The notes below the pieces were generated by a model that searched no databases, had not been told where the DNA came from, and saw only the letters and a list, made by a program, of their open reading frames with translations. Positions 9,745-18,126 of a stretch of DNA of 64,000 nucleotides are shown here, in pieces. Origin of the DNA: SZUA-309 sp965230005 (lineage in GTDB: Bacteria; Pseudomonadota; Gammaproteobacteria; Pseudomonadales; Azotimanducaceae); the NCBI GenBank assembly GCA_965230005.1, contig OZ245934.1, forward strand, positions 124,001-188,000, given 5' to 3'. Position numbers and translations under genes: made by a program. Within the stretch, counting starts at the first letter, position 1, and each line of letters starts with the position of its first letter.

Positions 9745-10284
9745 CTATTCGATGGTGCCGAAGGTGTAGCGATGCCCCGAGAAAGAGGCCTCGAGGAGAA
9801 TGCCGCCATGGAGCTGAGTGAAGAGGGCAATGTCGCCGCTGAAGGATGGCGTCGAATGGAGGCCGATGACGGTGGCAGCGGCGTTGAACTGGCCGGCGAA
9901 CTCGAAAGGCGACGTCTTGAACCGCTCGTAAACCTCGCGGGTCTTGAAGAACAGCACCTGACGGTAGAGCTGGCCGCCGATCTGAGGCCCGGCGGTGATC
10001 TGATACATGCGCGTGTAACCGATCGGCTGGTCCTGCTGATCGAAGACCAGGCCGCTGCCATAGGCCAGGCCGACGCCGTTGGCGCCACGGAAGCTGATCG
10101 GGTACACGGCAACGACTTCCGCCGCTTCGAAGAACGGCGTCAGCTTCTCTTCCTTGCGGAAGGCGGCAAGGGACTTCAACACGCCCTCCACCTTGTCGTC
10201 GGCGAGCTCCTCGCGATCGATGGGCTTCATGCCGCAGCCGAACAGCAGTGCGGCGCTGAGAGCGATGATGAACGCGCTGCGCAT
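9745..10284 (-). CDS. SYLF (YSC84-like) lipoprotein
   Basis: A 179-residue protein with an N-terminal signal and a lipobox-like LLFGC, predicted to be a lipoprotein. The rest matches the SYLF/YSC84 lipid-binding domain: FFEAAEVVAVYPI, LAYGSGLVF, GPQIGGQLYRQVLFF, PFEFAGQFNAAA and GGILLEASFSGHRYTF. The start at 10284 is chosen because its ATG overlaps the TGA of the upstream gene by one base (TGATG), implying translational coupling. A paralogue lies at 24091-24714. The role of bacterial SYLF proteins is unclear; envelope lipid contact is an inference. Confidence 0.82.
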   Translation of the reverse strand: MRSAFIIALSAALLFGCGMKPIDREELADDKVEGVLKSLAAFRKEEKLTPFFEAAEVVAVYPISFRGANGVGLAYGSGLVFDQQDQPIGYTRMYQITAGPQIGGQLYRQVLFFKTREVYERFKTSPFEFAGQFNAAATVIGLHSTPSFSGDIALFTQLHGGILLEASFSGHRYTFGTIE

Positions 10285-11693
10285 CAGAACTTGCACTCCA
10301 CGTGGCCGGTCAGGACCTCCGAGCCGCCCTGGGTGGAGTTGAAGACGTCGGAGCGGCCAAAGATGCCTGAGCGGTGCACGAGGGTCAGACCGAGGTAGCA
10401 GTCTTCCGTGCCGCGCTCTCCGAAAATGGACCGGAAGGGGAAGTCCACCATCGCCTCGAGATAGTTCAACCAGTGGCTCGTCTGTTCGTCGCGGCGGGCC
10501 TGTTTGAACTGTTCGATGGCGGGGATGTGCTCGGCGTAGGAGATGCCGATGCCGAAGCCGAAGCGGAACAGCTCCCGGTTCGTCCAGGGGGCGTAGCCGG
10601 AGCCGATGGCCTGCACGTAGGCCACGTACTCGTTGAAGTCGTCCTGAAAGTCGTTCTCGAGGCGCCGATTGACGGAGAAGCGGGCCCAGACGTCGCCCCG
10701 CTTACCATCGTTGATGAGGCGGCCCAGGGTGAAGCCGACCATGTAGGTGTCGATGTCGTCGTGGGGTTTGAAATTGCCCAGCAGGACCTGAGAGAAGGTG
10801 TCGTCGACTGTATAGCCGGCATTCACCCGCCAGCTCCAGCGTTTGGTGTCTTCCCGCTGGGTCTCGATGGCCTTCACGCTGCCAAGGTCCCAGGTGATAC
10901 CCATCAGCGCGGCGACGAGGCCGTCGCGGGCGACGATCGGGCTGTCGGCAATGTCCTTGTCGAGGCCTTCATAGGAGAGGTTGGCAAAGAGGTCCCAGTT
11001 CGGGAGCCAGTTCCAGGTGATGTTGAGACCGGCGCGCCAGTTGTAGGCGCTGCCGGGCTCGTAGGCCGGGCGATCCGCGGTCGCTTCCTCGGGCCGGACC
11101 CCGTAGTAGTAGTTGGCCAGCTTGGCGCTCTTGTAAACGATGCCGATCGACGGCATGACGGTCCAGCGACCGCGTTGCCAGGGGTAGCCGTAGGTCAGAT
11201 CGACCTGCTGACCCTCGTGGCGATCCAGCAGGTCGGTGACCGCGGACAGGTAGAGCTTCCCCCAGCCACCTTCCAGGGACGCAGCGATGCCGCCATCGAC
11301 GCTCTGCCGCCGGTCTTCCATGCCGGTAAGGAAGTCGCTGGCGTCCGCCTGCAGGCGGTCGAAGCGATAGCGGGCGATGAGATCGATCTCGAAGGCTTTG
11401 TTGTTCCGGAGGTGAACGCCCCATTCGGTGCCGTTGGCGTACAGGTAATCGCCTTCGTAGAGATAAAGCGGCACGAGGTCGTAGTTGTAATCGCTGTTGA
11501 CGCTGCCGATGTTGTCGACGCCCACGTAAGGGCTCTGCCCGAAACGGGCGGCATAGCCGATACCGACGGAGCCGGGTTCGCGCTCGCTGAACGGGGTCCG
11601 GGTCAGCAGCCAGTCTGCGGACCAGGCGGCGGGTGCATGCAGGAGAGTGGCAATCACCAGCACGCGGGCATAGCGCGTGCTCAGCGAGTACAT
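10284..11693 (-). CDS. MipA/OmpV-like outer membrane protein
   Basis: A 469-residue exported protein: signal peptide ending WSA-D near residue 26, then amphipathic beta-strand pattern with many Tyr and Trp residues to a C-terminal aromatic Phe (HVECKF), as expected for an outer membrane beta-barrel. Motifs such as YNYDLVPLYLYEGDYLYANG and the mid-region VMPSIGIVYKSAKLANYYYGV resemble MipA/OmpV scaffold proteins, which interact with murein hydrolases. It is longer than usual MipA (about 250-280 residues), so the assignment is to the superfamily. It is coupled to the SYLF lipoprotein downstream, suggesting both serve the envelope. Confidence 0.8.
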   Translation of the reverse strand: MYSLSTRYARVLVIATLLHAPAAWSADWLLTRTPFSEREPGSVGIGYAARFGQSPYVGVDNIGSVNSDYNYDLVPLYLYEGDYLYANGTEWGVHLRNNKAFEIDLIARYRFDRLQADASDFLTGMEDRRQSVDGGIAASLEGGWGKLYLSAVTDLLDRHEGQQVDLTYGYPWQRGRWTVMPSIGIVYKSAKLANYYYGVRPEEATADRPAYEPGSAYNWRAGLNITWNWLPNWDLFANLSYEGLDKDIADSPIVARDGLVAALMGITWDLGSVKAIETQREDTKRWSWRVNAGYTVDDTFSQVLLGNFKPHDDIDTYMVGFTLGRLINDGKRGDVWARFSVNRRLENDFQDDFNEYVAYVQAIGSGYAPWTNRELFRFGFGIGISYAEHIPAIEQFKQARRDEQTSHWLNYLEAMVDFPFRSIFGERGTEDCYLGLTLVHRSGIFGRSDVFNSTQGGSEVLTGHVECKF

Positions 11694-11879
11694 CCCTGTT
11701 TCTCCAAGTCGTAACCCTCTCCTGACCCCACATCCGCTGGCCCCTCTTCACGGGGGCGCTGGGCTGTCGCGCGGCGCCGGGCGCCGGCGGGCAGGATCAT
11801 ACTGTGTTGGCTGGGAAAGGCCAACGCAGGCGGCTGCAGTCGGACCGGTCCGATCCGGAGATGGTTACGCTGCCTGGCC

Positions 11880-13412
11880 TCAAGGCCAGTACTGGTCGCG
11901 GAGGACGCGCTTGTAGAGCTTGCCTGTCGGCAGACGCGGCAGCTCAGCCATGAAATCGATGGATCGCGGTATTTTATAGGCCGCGAGGTGTTCCCGGGCG
12001 AAGGTCGTGAGCTCCTCGGCCAGGGCGGTGTCAGCGGCCACACCGGGCGCCGGCTGCACTACTGCCTTTACTTCCTCCCCGAACTCGGCGTTCGGCACGC
12101 CGAACACGGCGACGTCGGTGACTTTGTCGTGGAGAATGAGCGCGTCCTCGATTTCACGGGGATAGATGTTCACGCCGCCGCTGATGATCATGAAAGCCTT
12201 GCGGTCCGTGAGATACAGGTAGCCTTCTTCGTCGAGATAGCCGACGTCACCGAGGGCGGTCCAGTTCTCGTGGGTCGGGTGGCCGGACTCGGCCGTCTTC
12301 TCCGGCGCGTTGTGGTACACGAAGGGGCGTCGGGGCTGTTCGAAATAGATGAGGCCTGACTCACCGGTCGGGAGCTCCTTCCCTTCCTCATCGCAGATGT
12401 GGATGACGCCGCTCCGTGCCCGGCCGACGGAACCCGGATGGGCGAGCCATTCTTCCGGCGAGATGACCGTGGAACCGTTTCGTTCGGTGCCGGCGTAGTA
12501 CTCCCAGATGATCGGCCCCCACCAGTCCATCATCTGCCGCTTGATCTCCACCGGACAGGGGGCGGCCGCATGAATGGCGCAGCGGTGGCTCGACAGGTCG
12601 TGGCGGGTTCTGACAGCCTCATCAAGCTTCAACATGCGCACGAACATGGTTGGTACCCATTGGCTGTGCGTGACCTGATAGCGCTCGATGTTCGCCAGCG
12701 ATTCCTCCGGGTCGAAGCGCTCCATGATGACCACGGTGCCCCCCAGGGCCAGGGTGCGCATGCAGAATCCAAAGGGGGCCGCATGGTAAAGGGGTGCGGG
12801 AGAGAGGTAGATGCTCGTTTCGTCGATCCCGTAGGGGCTCGTCAGCTCGAGTCCTGGAATGCCTTCGGCGGCGGGTCGATCGGTGAGTGGGCGTTTGATG
12901 CCTTTCGGCCGCCCGGTGGTGCCTGAGCTGTAGAGCATGGCGTCGCCCATGCGCTCGTCCGCAAGGGGCGTGGTGGCTTCCTCATCCGCCGCGGCTTCGA
13001 AGTCTGACCAGCCCGCGCTCTGAGCCCCGGACAGAAAGCGGTGCGGGCAGTTGGGAATGAGCGCGGCAAGGGCCTCCGGATCCGTCACTACCGCGGCCGC
13101 CACGATCACCTGCGAGCCGGAGTCCTCGACGATGTAGGCCGTCTCCTCCGGAGTCAGGTACCGGTTGATGCAGGTGATGTAGAGGCCTGACCGGAAGGCG
13201 GCCCAGGCAATCGCAAGGTACTGGAGCTGGTTGTCCATGAGCAGGGCGATATGGTCTCCGTTGTCGAGACCGCAGCGGCGGAAGAGGTGCGCAATCTGAT
13301 TCGAGCGCGCATCGAGATCCCGCCAGCGCCATTGCTCGCCGCTGGCTGCATGAATGAGGGCAGGCGTGTCCCCCTTCTTTTCCGCCCAGTGTCCGGGATA
13401 CATGAATCGCAT
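11880..13412 (-). CDS. AMP-forming acyl-CoA synthetase
   Basis: ANL-superfamily enzyme that adenylates a carboxylic acid and transfers it to CoA. The ~510-residue protein has the AMP-binding loop MLYSSGTTGRPKG, the YYAGTE motif (A5), the ALGDVGYLDEEGYLYLTDR region and the C-terminal KLYKRVLRD lysine motif. The start MRFMYPGHW at 13412 is preferred; ATGs at 13436 and 13403 are also in frame. It is divergent from the CoA-transferase/SDR/MaoC/hydratase operon, and probably supplies it with an acyl-CoA. The substrate is not determinable; an AtuH-like role for the terpene cluster at 36-45 kb is possible but unproven. Confidence 0.93.
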   Translation of the reverse strand: MRFMYPGHWAEKKGDTPALIHAASGEQWRWRDLDARSNQIAHLFRRCGLDNGDHIALLMDNQLQYLAIAWAAFRSGLYITCINRYLTPEETAYIVEDSGSQVIVAAAVVTDPEALAALIPNCPHRFLSGAQSAGWSDFEAAADEEATTPLADERMGDAMLYSSGTTGRPKGIKRPLTDRPAAEGIPGLELTSPYGIDETSIYLSPAPLYHAAPFGFCMRTLALGGTVVIMERFDPEESLANIERYQVTHSQWVPTMFVRMLKLDEAVRTRHDLSSHRCAIHAAAPCPVEIKRQMMDWWGPIIWEYYAGTERNGSTVISPEEWLAHPGSVGRARSGVIHICDEEGKELPTGESGLIYFEQPRRPFVYHNAPEKTAESGHPTHENWTALGDVGYLDEEGYLYLTDRKAFMIISGGVNIYPREIEDALILHDKVTDVAVFGVPNAEFGEEVKAVVQPAPGVAADTALAEELTTFAREHLAAYKIPRSIDFMAELPRLPTGKLYKRVLRDQYWP

Positions 13413-13547
13413 GCTAACGCGAGGGCATCCCGGCACAACAGCGCTAGTTGCATGGGCGGTTGATTCACGGTCACGCCTGGGCGCCCGGTGCTTGCGCTCA
13501 TGGAGGGTAGCCGGCAGAGTGCCAGAGCTTCATGGAAGGGGAAGGCC

Positions 13548-14807
13548 ATGTCGGAATCCAATCACGGAAGGGGCGCTGCTGCCGGGCGAACGGGTCCCCT
13601 CAGCGACGTCACCATCATTGACTGCACCATGGCGCTGGCAGGGCCCTTTGGAACAGGCCTGCTCGGCGATCTCGGTGCCGACATCATCAAGATCGAGCCC
13701 CCGAAAGGGGATGCGGCGCGCAGCGTGCCGCCGCTACCGGAGGACTATGGGAACCCGGCGAGCGGTGAGTCCGACTGCGACTTCGGCGGCTATTTTGCGA
13801 GCATCAATCGCAACAAGCGCAGCATCGTGCTCGATCTGAAGAAGCCTGAAGACCGGGAAGTGCTGCTCGGCCTGGTGGATGGCGCCGACGCCCTCGTCGA
13901 GAACATGCGTGTTGGCGTCATGGATCGCCTGGGGCTGGGTTACGAAGCGCTCAAGTCCCGCAAGCCAGCACTCGTGTATGGCTGCATACGCGGCTTCGGC
14001 GACCCGCGCACCGGTGAGAGCCCTTATGCCGAGTGGCCGGCCTACGACATCGTCGCGCAAAGCATGGGCGGTATGGCCCACATCACGGGCCCGGAGTCGG
14101 GCGCGGGCTTCCCGGCTGGTGTCAGCGTCGGCGATATCTATCCCGGCACGCTGCTTGCCCTCGGCGTCGTCAGCGCCATTCATCATGCCCGCCGCACGGG
14201 CGAAGGGCAGTTCATGGACATCGCCATGTACGACGCGGTGGCGTTTCTCGCGGAGACCGTGGTGGCCAATTACGGCTACTCCAGGACCAACCTGGGTCCT
14301 CGGGGCGAGCATCACCCGAACCTCTGTCCTTTTGGCCTGTTTCCAACCCGCGACGGGGCAGTATCCATCGCCGCACCGGGCCCCGGTCACTGGGCCGCGC
14401 TCTGTGAGGCCATGGGCCGGCCCGAGCTCATCGACGACGCGCGCACGAAAAACACCTACCGGCGCCGCGAGCATCAGGAGTTCGTCCTCGAGGTGATCGG
14501 CGAGTGGACGGGTGCCCGGAGCAAGGCAGAGGTGGTTGCCGCCCTCGGCGGCAAGGTGCCCTGCGGCCCGGTCAATCGGGCAGAAGACATCTTTGCGGAC
14601 CCGCACGCCGCGGCGCGAGGCATGATCCAGGAGTTCGAGATTCCCGGAAGCAACGATCCCGTTGCGATAGTCGGCAATCCGATCAAATACACGGCCACAC
14701 CCACTGGCTTCCATCGGCGAGCACCCCGCCTCGGCGAACACAGCGACGAGATCCGCGCCGGCCTGGCTGAGGGCGGGCGTGGCGACGAAGGGGAGTCAGG
14801 CGATTGA
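13548..14807 (+). CDS. CaiB/BaiF CoA-transferase family III protein
   Basis: Transfers CoA between carboxylic acids using an Asp-anhydride mechanism. The ~419-residue protein shows the family N-terminus (CTMALAGPFGTGLLGDLGAD, IKIEPPKGD), the Asp-containing YDIVAQSMGG motif, and the C-terminal PCGPVN region. The start at 13548 has AAGGGGAAGG just upstream; upstream in-frame ATGs lack one. It heads a plus-strand series of acyl-CoA genes to 17.4 kb, and the next gene begins 10 bases after its stop. A second family member lies at 31839-33026. Confidence 0.92.
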   Translation: MSESNHGRGAAAGRTGPLSDVTIIDCTMALAGPFGTGLLGDLGADIIKIEPPKGDAARSVPPLPEDYGNPASGESDCDFGGYFASINRNKRSIVLDLKKPEDREVLLGLVDGADALVENMRVGVMDRLGLGYEALKSRKPALVYGCIRGFGDPRTGESPYAEWPAYDIVAQSMGGMAHITGPESGAGFPAGVSVGDIYPGTLLALGVVSAIHHARRTGEGQFMDIAMYDAVAFLAETVVANYGYSRTNLGPRGEHHPNLCPFGLFPTRDGAVSIAAPGPGHWAALCEAMGRPELIDDARTKNTYRRREHQEFVLEVIGEWTGARSKAEVVAALGGKVPCGPVNRAEDIFADPHAAARGMIQEFEIPGSNDPVAIVGNPIKYTATPTGFHRRAPRLGEHSDEIRAGLAEGGRGDEGESGD

Positions 14808-14817
14808 GGAGACAATC

Positions 14818-15582
14818 ATGAGTCGATTCGAAGGCCAGCGGATCATCGTGACCGGTGCGGCTTCCGGTTTTGGTGAAGCCATCGCCCGGCGCTTTGCTCG
14901 AGAAGGCGGGCGGGTCCTGCTTGCGGATCTGAATGCAGACGGCGCCGAAACCGTTGCAGCGTCGATCAACAGCGACGGCGGCTCGGCGCTCGCCATGGGC
15001 GTCAACGTGGCCGAAGAGACGGAGATCGGCTCCATGGTCGGTCGGGCTGTGGACGAGTTCGGCGGTGTCGACGTGCTCGTCAACAATGCCGGTTACTCGC
15101 ATCGGCAGAAACTGCTCTGGAAGCTTTCGGTGGAGGAGTTCGACGACGTGTTCGCCGTGAACGTGCGCGGTGTGTTCCTCGGCTGCAAGCACGTGATTCC
15201 TGTGATGATGGAGTCGGGCGGTGGCGTCATCGTCAACATCGCCTCCATTGGCGCCGTTGCACCGCGACCGGGGGTCACGCCGTACAATGGCACCAAGGGG
15301 GCGGTACTGACCATGACGAAGGGCCTCGCGCTCGAGACGGCACGGCACAACATACGCGTCAACGCGGTAAATCCGGTTGCCGCGGATACCAACTTCATGC
15401 GTCGGACGACGGGCCAGGACGCCCTCTCCGAAGAGCTGCAGGCGAATCTCATCAGCAGCATTCCCCGGGGCCGGCTGGCGCAGCCGGAGGACGTGGCGGC
15501 GACGGTGACTTTTCTGGCGTCGAAAGACGCCGACTTCATCACCGGCACGGCGATCAACGTCGACGGTGGCCGAAGCGTGTAA
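14818..15582 (+). CDS. SDR-family oxidoreductase
   Basis: NAD(P)-dependent short-chain dehydrogenase, 254 residues, cytoplasmic. Visible motifs: cofactor-binding TGAASGFGEA near residue 12, NNAG, catalytic Ser in IASIG, and YNGTK with the Tyr and Lys. The C-terminal ITGTAINVDGGRSV is typical of the classical 3-oxoacyl-reductase-like group. GAGGAG precedes the ATG at 14818. It probably acts as a 3-hydroxyacyl-CoA or related alcohol dehydrogenase in the acyl-CoA operon. Confidence 0.92.
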   Translation: MSRFEGQRIIVTGAASGFGEAIARRFAREGGRVLLADLNADGAETVAASINSDGGSALAMGVNVAEETEIGSMVGRAVDEFGGVDVLVNNAGYSHRQKLLWKLSVEEFDDVFAVNVRGVFLGCKHVIPVMMESGGGVIVNIASIGAVAPRPGVTPYNGTKGAVLTMTKGLALETARHNIRVNAVNPVAADTNFMRRTTGQDALSEELQANLISSIPRGRLAQPEDVAATVTFLASKDADFITGTAINVDGGRSV

Positions 15583-15664
15583 ACTCCCGCAGCGCGGGCC
15601 AGACTCAGCGGCTCGGCAACGATCAGTCAGTGGCCCTGCGCCGAAAGGCGCCTCAGGAGGAACG

Positions 15665-16108
15665 ATGCAGGCGGATATCGACGAACTCAAAGAGAAATAT
15701 CTGAACCTCGAGTTCGATCGAAAGGACTTTGTGCTCGACCCGGAGCGGGTAGCGACGGTGGCACGCATGTCCGGTGAAACGCTGCCGCAGTTTACGGACC
15801 CGGCGCACCCTGACTTTCAGGCGCCGCCGGCTTTCATCGCCAGCCTTTCTGCCGGCAGGCATCTGCCCATCGACTTTCCGAAGCTCGGCGGTATTCCCAT
15901 GGACGGCGGCAAAGCGGTGACCTGCATTGCGCCGGTCCGTCCCGGTAAGGCCCTTACCGGGCGTACGCACCTTCACGACATTTACGACAAGTCCGGGCGA
16001 TCGGGGCGCATGATATTCATGGTTTCCCGGATGGAGATCTTCGACGACAGCGGCGAACACGTGGCAACGAGCGATTCCCGCATGGTGGTTCGGGAGCGTT
16101 CCGAATGA
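15665..16108 (+). CDS. MaoC-like dehydratase, N-terminal (FAS1-like) hotdog subunit
   Basis: A 147-residue hotdog protein resembling the N-terminal half of MaoC/FAS1-type dehydratases (FPKLGGIPMDGGK, PGKALTGRTHLHDIYDKSGRSGRMIFMV). These halves usually pair with a catalytic hotdog to hydrate enoyl-CoA. The start has a perfect AGGAGG 5 bases upstream; a small GCGCC-GAAA-GGCGC hairpin sits at 15638-15651 just before it. Its stop overlaps the ATG of the next gene by four bases, so the two subunits are coupled and likely form a heteromer. Confidence 0.85.
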   Translation: MQADIDELKEKYLNLEFDRKDFVLDPERVATVARMSGETLPQFTDPAHPDFQAPPAFIASLSAGRHLPIDFPKLGGIPMDGGKAVTCIAPVRPGKALTGRTHLHDIYDKSGRSGRMIFMVSRMEIFDDSGEHVATSDSRMVVRERSE

Positions 16109-16527
16109 GTGTCCAGAGCATTGGTGACGTTGATTTCGGGGTAGAGCTCGAACCCTTCACACCGGACACGTCTCTCACCGCGACCGGCGCTTTTGCCGAC
16201 GCCGTCGGTTGGGGTGGCGGCGGCCGCTTCAAGGATCACGATGCCGCCCGTAAGGAAGGGCTTCCTGGCGCGCTCGTCCCCGGCATCATGGCCATGGGTT
16301 TCCTCACGAGCATGATCCATCGCTGGTCGCCGGTGGCTGAAGTCGTCCACGTGGATACGGTGTTCCGGGCACCCCTCATTGCCGATGAACCCTGCACCAT
16401 CAGTGCCGTGGTCACGGACGTGGATGAGACGGAACAACTCGTGGAGCTGGATCTGTCTGTCAAGAACGAGAAAGACGAAACGCGGGTTTTCGGAACGGCG
16501 AAAGTGCGCCTCCCGGCGGCCGGCTAG
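16105..16527 (+). CDS. MaoC-like dehydratase, catalytic hotdog subunit
   Basis: A 140-residue MaoC-type hotdog protein. The segment GGRFKDHDAARKEGLPGALVPGIMAMGF contains the Asp-His hydratase motif (D-H-D) and the following Gly-Pro-rich hot-dog helix. It should supply the catalytic residues for (R)-specific hydration of an enoyl-CoA together with the preceding subunit, to which it is coupled by ATGA overlap. Confidence 0.87.
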   Translation: MSVQSIGDVDFGVELEPFTPDTSLTATGAFADAVGWGGGGRFKDHDAARKEGLPGALVPGIMAMGFLTSMIHRWSPVAEVVHVDTVFRAPLIADEPCTISAVVTDVDETEQLVELDLSVKNEKDETRVFGTAKVRLPAAG

Positions 16528-16550
16528 GGGATCCGTCGGGAGAATCGGCG

Positions 16551-16586
16551 CGCGACATCACGCGGTAACGCGACATCACGCGGTAA
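16551..16586 (+). repeat. perfect tandem 18-bp direct repeat before the hydratase gene
   Basis: Two perfect tandem copies of CGCGACATCACGCGGTAA occupy 16551-16568 and 16569-16586, in the 71-base gap between the MaoC subunit and the enoyl-CoA hydratase. The second copy ends next to the ribosome-binding site. Each unit contains CGCG on both sides of ACATCA, so it could be a protein-binding site or a slippage product. Confidence 0.9.
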
Positions 16587-16598
16587 TAAGGAGATGAA

Positions 16599-17396
16599 GT
16601 GACTGACTATGAAACCCTCACCGTTGAAAAAGACGGTGCCGTCGACTGGCTGACACTGAACCGGCCGGAAATGCTCAACGCCATCAACGTCACCATGGTG
16701 ACCGAGCTCCGGGACTACTTCGGGAGTCTCTACGAAGACGACAGTGTGCGGATTGTTGTCATGCGTGGGGCCGGCCGCGCTTTCTGTGCCGGTCTCGACA
16801 TCAAGGCGTCTGAAGCCCGGGAGGAGAACCCTTACGGTGGCGGTATGGGTTTTCAGGGGTATCTGGCGGAGGTTTATATCCGCATGCGCCGCTGTCCGCA
16901 GCCGATCGTCTCGCTCGTTCATGGGCCGGCCTGCGGCGGCGGCTTTTCCTTCGTGCTTGCCTCGGACATCCGCATCGCCGGTGAGAGCGCCAGAATGAAC
17001 GCGGCGTTCATTCGTCTGGGATTGTCCGCCTGTGATATGGGCTCCAGCTATTTCCTCCCGAGGCTCGTTGGCACCTCCGTCGCATCGGAACTCATGCTGA
17101 CCGGTCGTTTCATCCATGCGGACCGGGCGCTTGCTACCGGCCTCGTCTCCGAGGTGGTCCCCGATGCCGAGCTGACGACCGCGGCAGCTCCCTATCTGCA
17201 CGAGATGCTGACGACGTCGCCCATGGGTCTGCGGCTCACGAAAGAGGGCCTGAACCTCGCCATCGACGCACCCGGCCTCGAGGCGGCCATGGCCATCGAG
17301 AATCGCAATCAGCTCATGTGTTCCCGCACGGAGGATGTGAAGGAGGGCATGCGCGCCTTCATCGAGAAACGCGATCCGGTTTACACCGGCCGCTGA
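16599..17396 (+). CDS. enoyl-CoA hydratase/isomerase
   Basis: Crotonase-family enzyme of 265 residues. Motifs: TLNRPEMLNAIN, RAFCAGLDIKA (first oxyanion-hole strand), and PACGGGFSFVLASDIRIA (second oxyanion-hole Gly and helix). A Glu at the usual catalytic position following ARMNAAFIRLGLSACDMGSS is not obvious, so hydratase versus isomerase or hydrolase activity is open. GTG at 16599 is the start, with AAGGAG 6 bases upstream; no ATG is in frame. It ends the acyl-CoA operon proper. Confidence 0.9.
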   Translation: MTDYETLTVEKDGAVDWLTLNRPEMLNAINVTMVTELRDYFGSLYEDDSVRIVVMRGAGRAFCAGLDIKASEAREENPYGGGMGFQGYLAEVYIRMRRCPQPIVSLVHGPACGGGFSFVLASDIRIAGESARMNAAFIRLGLSACDMGSSYFLPRLVGTSVASELMLTGRFIHADRALATGLVSEVVPDAELTTAAAPYLHEMLTTSPMGLRLTKEGLNLAIDAPGLEAAMAIENRNQLMCSRTEDVKEGMRAFIEKRDPVYTGR

Positions 17397-17430
17397 TGGC
17401 CCGGGTGTTCGGGAACAGGACGAAGATCAG

Positions 17431-17988
17431 ATGGAAAGACAGGAAATCCTCATCAACGCCTACCGGCAGATCATCGAGCAGGTGGACGACATGGAGCGTC
17501 CCGGTGTGCGCGATACGCCGAAACGAGCGGCGGTGGCCATGGAATTTCTCACCCGCGGTTACGAGCAGAGCCTCGATGAGGTAGTGAACAACGCGCTGTT
17601 CGAAACGGACAACCGGGAAATGATCATCGTCCGGGATGTCGAGCTCTACTCACTGTGCGAGCACCACCTGCTGCCGTTCATCGGCCGGGCCCACGTCGCC
17701 TACATTCCGGACGGTAAGGTGCTCGGGCTGTCGAAGGTCGCCCGCATCGTCGACATGTTCGCCCGCAGGCTGCAGATCCAGGAGCAACTGACCTTTCAGA
17801 TCGCCAATGCCGTACAGGACGTCACCGGCGCCAAGGACGTGGGTGTGGTCGTGGAGGCTCAACATCTGTGCATGATGATGCGCGGGGTCGAAAAGCAGAA
17901 CTCACGCATGCAGACGTCTGCGATGCTCGGCGGTTTTCAGGACAGCCCGGCCACGCGCATGGAGTTCCTCAACCTCCTGAAGCGCTGA
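17431..17988 (+). CDS. folE: GTP cyclohydrolase I
   Basis: Converts GTP to 7,8-dihydroneopterin triphosphate, the first step of tetrahydrofolate (and in some bacteria pterin) synthesis. At 185 residues it has the standard length and motifs: the zinc site CEHHLLPFIGRAHVAYIP with Cys and His ligands, GLSKVARIVD, and EAQHLCMMMRG with the third ligand Cys. It begins 34 bases after the hydratase and may share its transcript. Confidence 0.96.
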   Translation: MERQEILINAYRQIIEQVDDMERPGVRDTPKRAAVAMEFLTRGYEQSLDEVVNNALFETDNREMIIVRDVELYSLCEHHLLPFIGRAHVAYIPDGKVLGLSKVARIVDMFARRLQIQEQLTFQIANAVQDVTGAKDVGVVVEAQHLCMMMRGVEKQNSRMQTSAMLGGFQDSPATRMEFLNLLKR

Positions 17989-18126
17989 GCGCCGGCGTCG
18001 CAGGTGGTAAGCACGCGAAGGTGAGCACAATCACCCTTGCGCTAACATGGGCTGCAAACAGGGCTGGGGGGATCCTGCATCAACGCTGAATTCCGCGCCT
18101 ATCTGGGCGCCACGGCTTTCTCCGGC

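Noticed and set aside
10374..11714. 446-residue plus-strand ORF
   Set aside because: Shadow of the OmpV-like gene, with biased composition and no ribosome-binding site.
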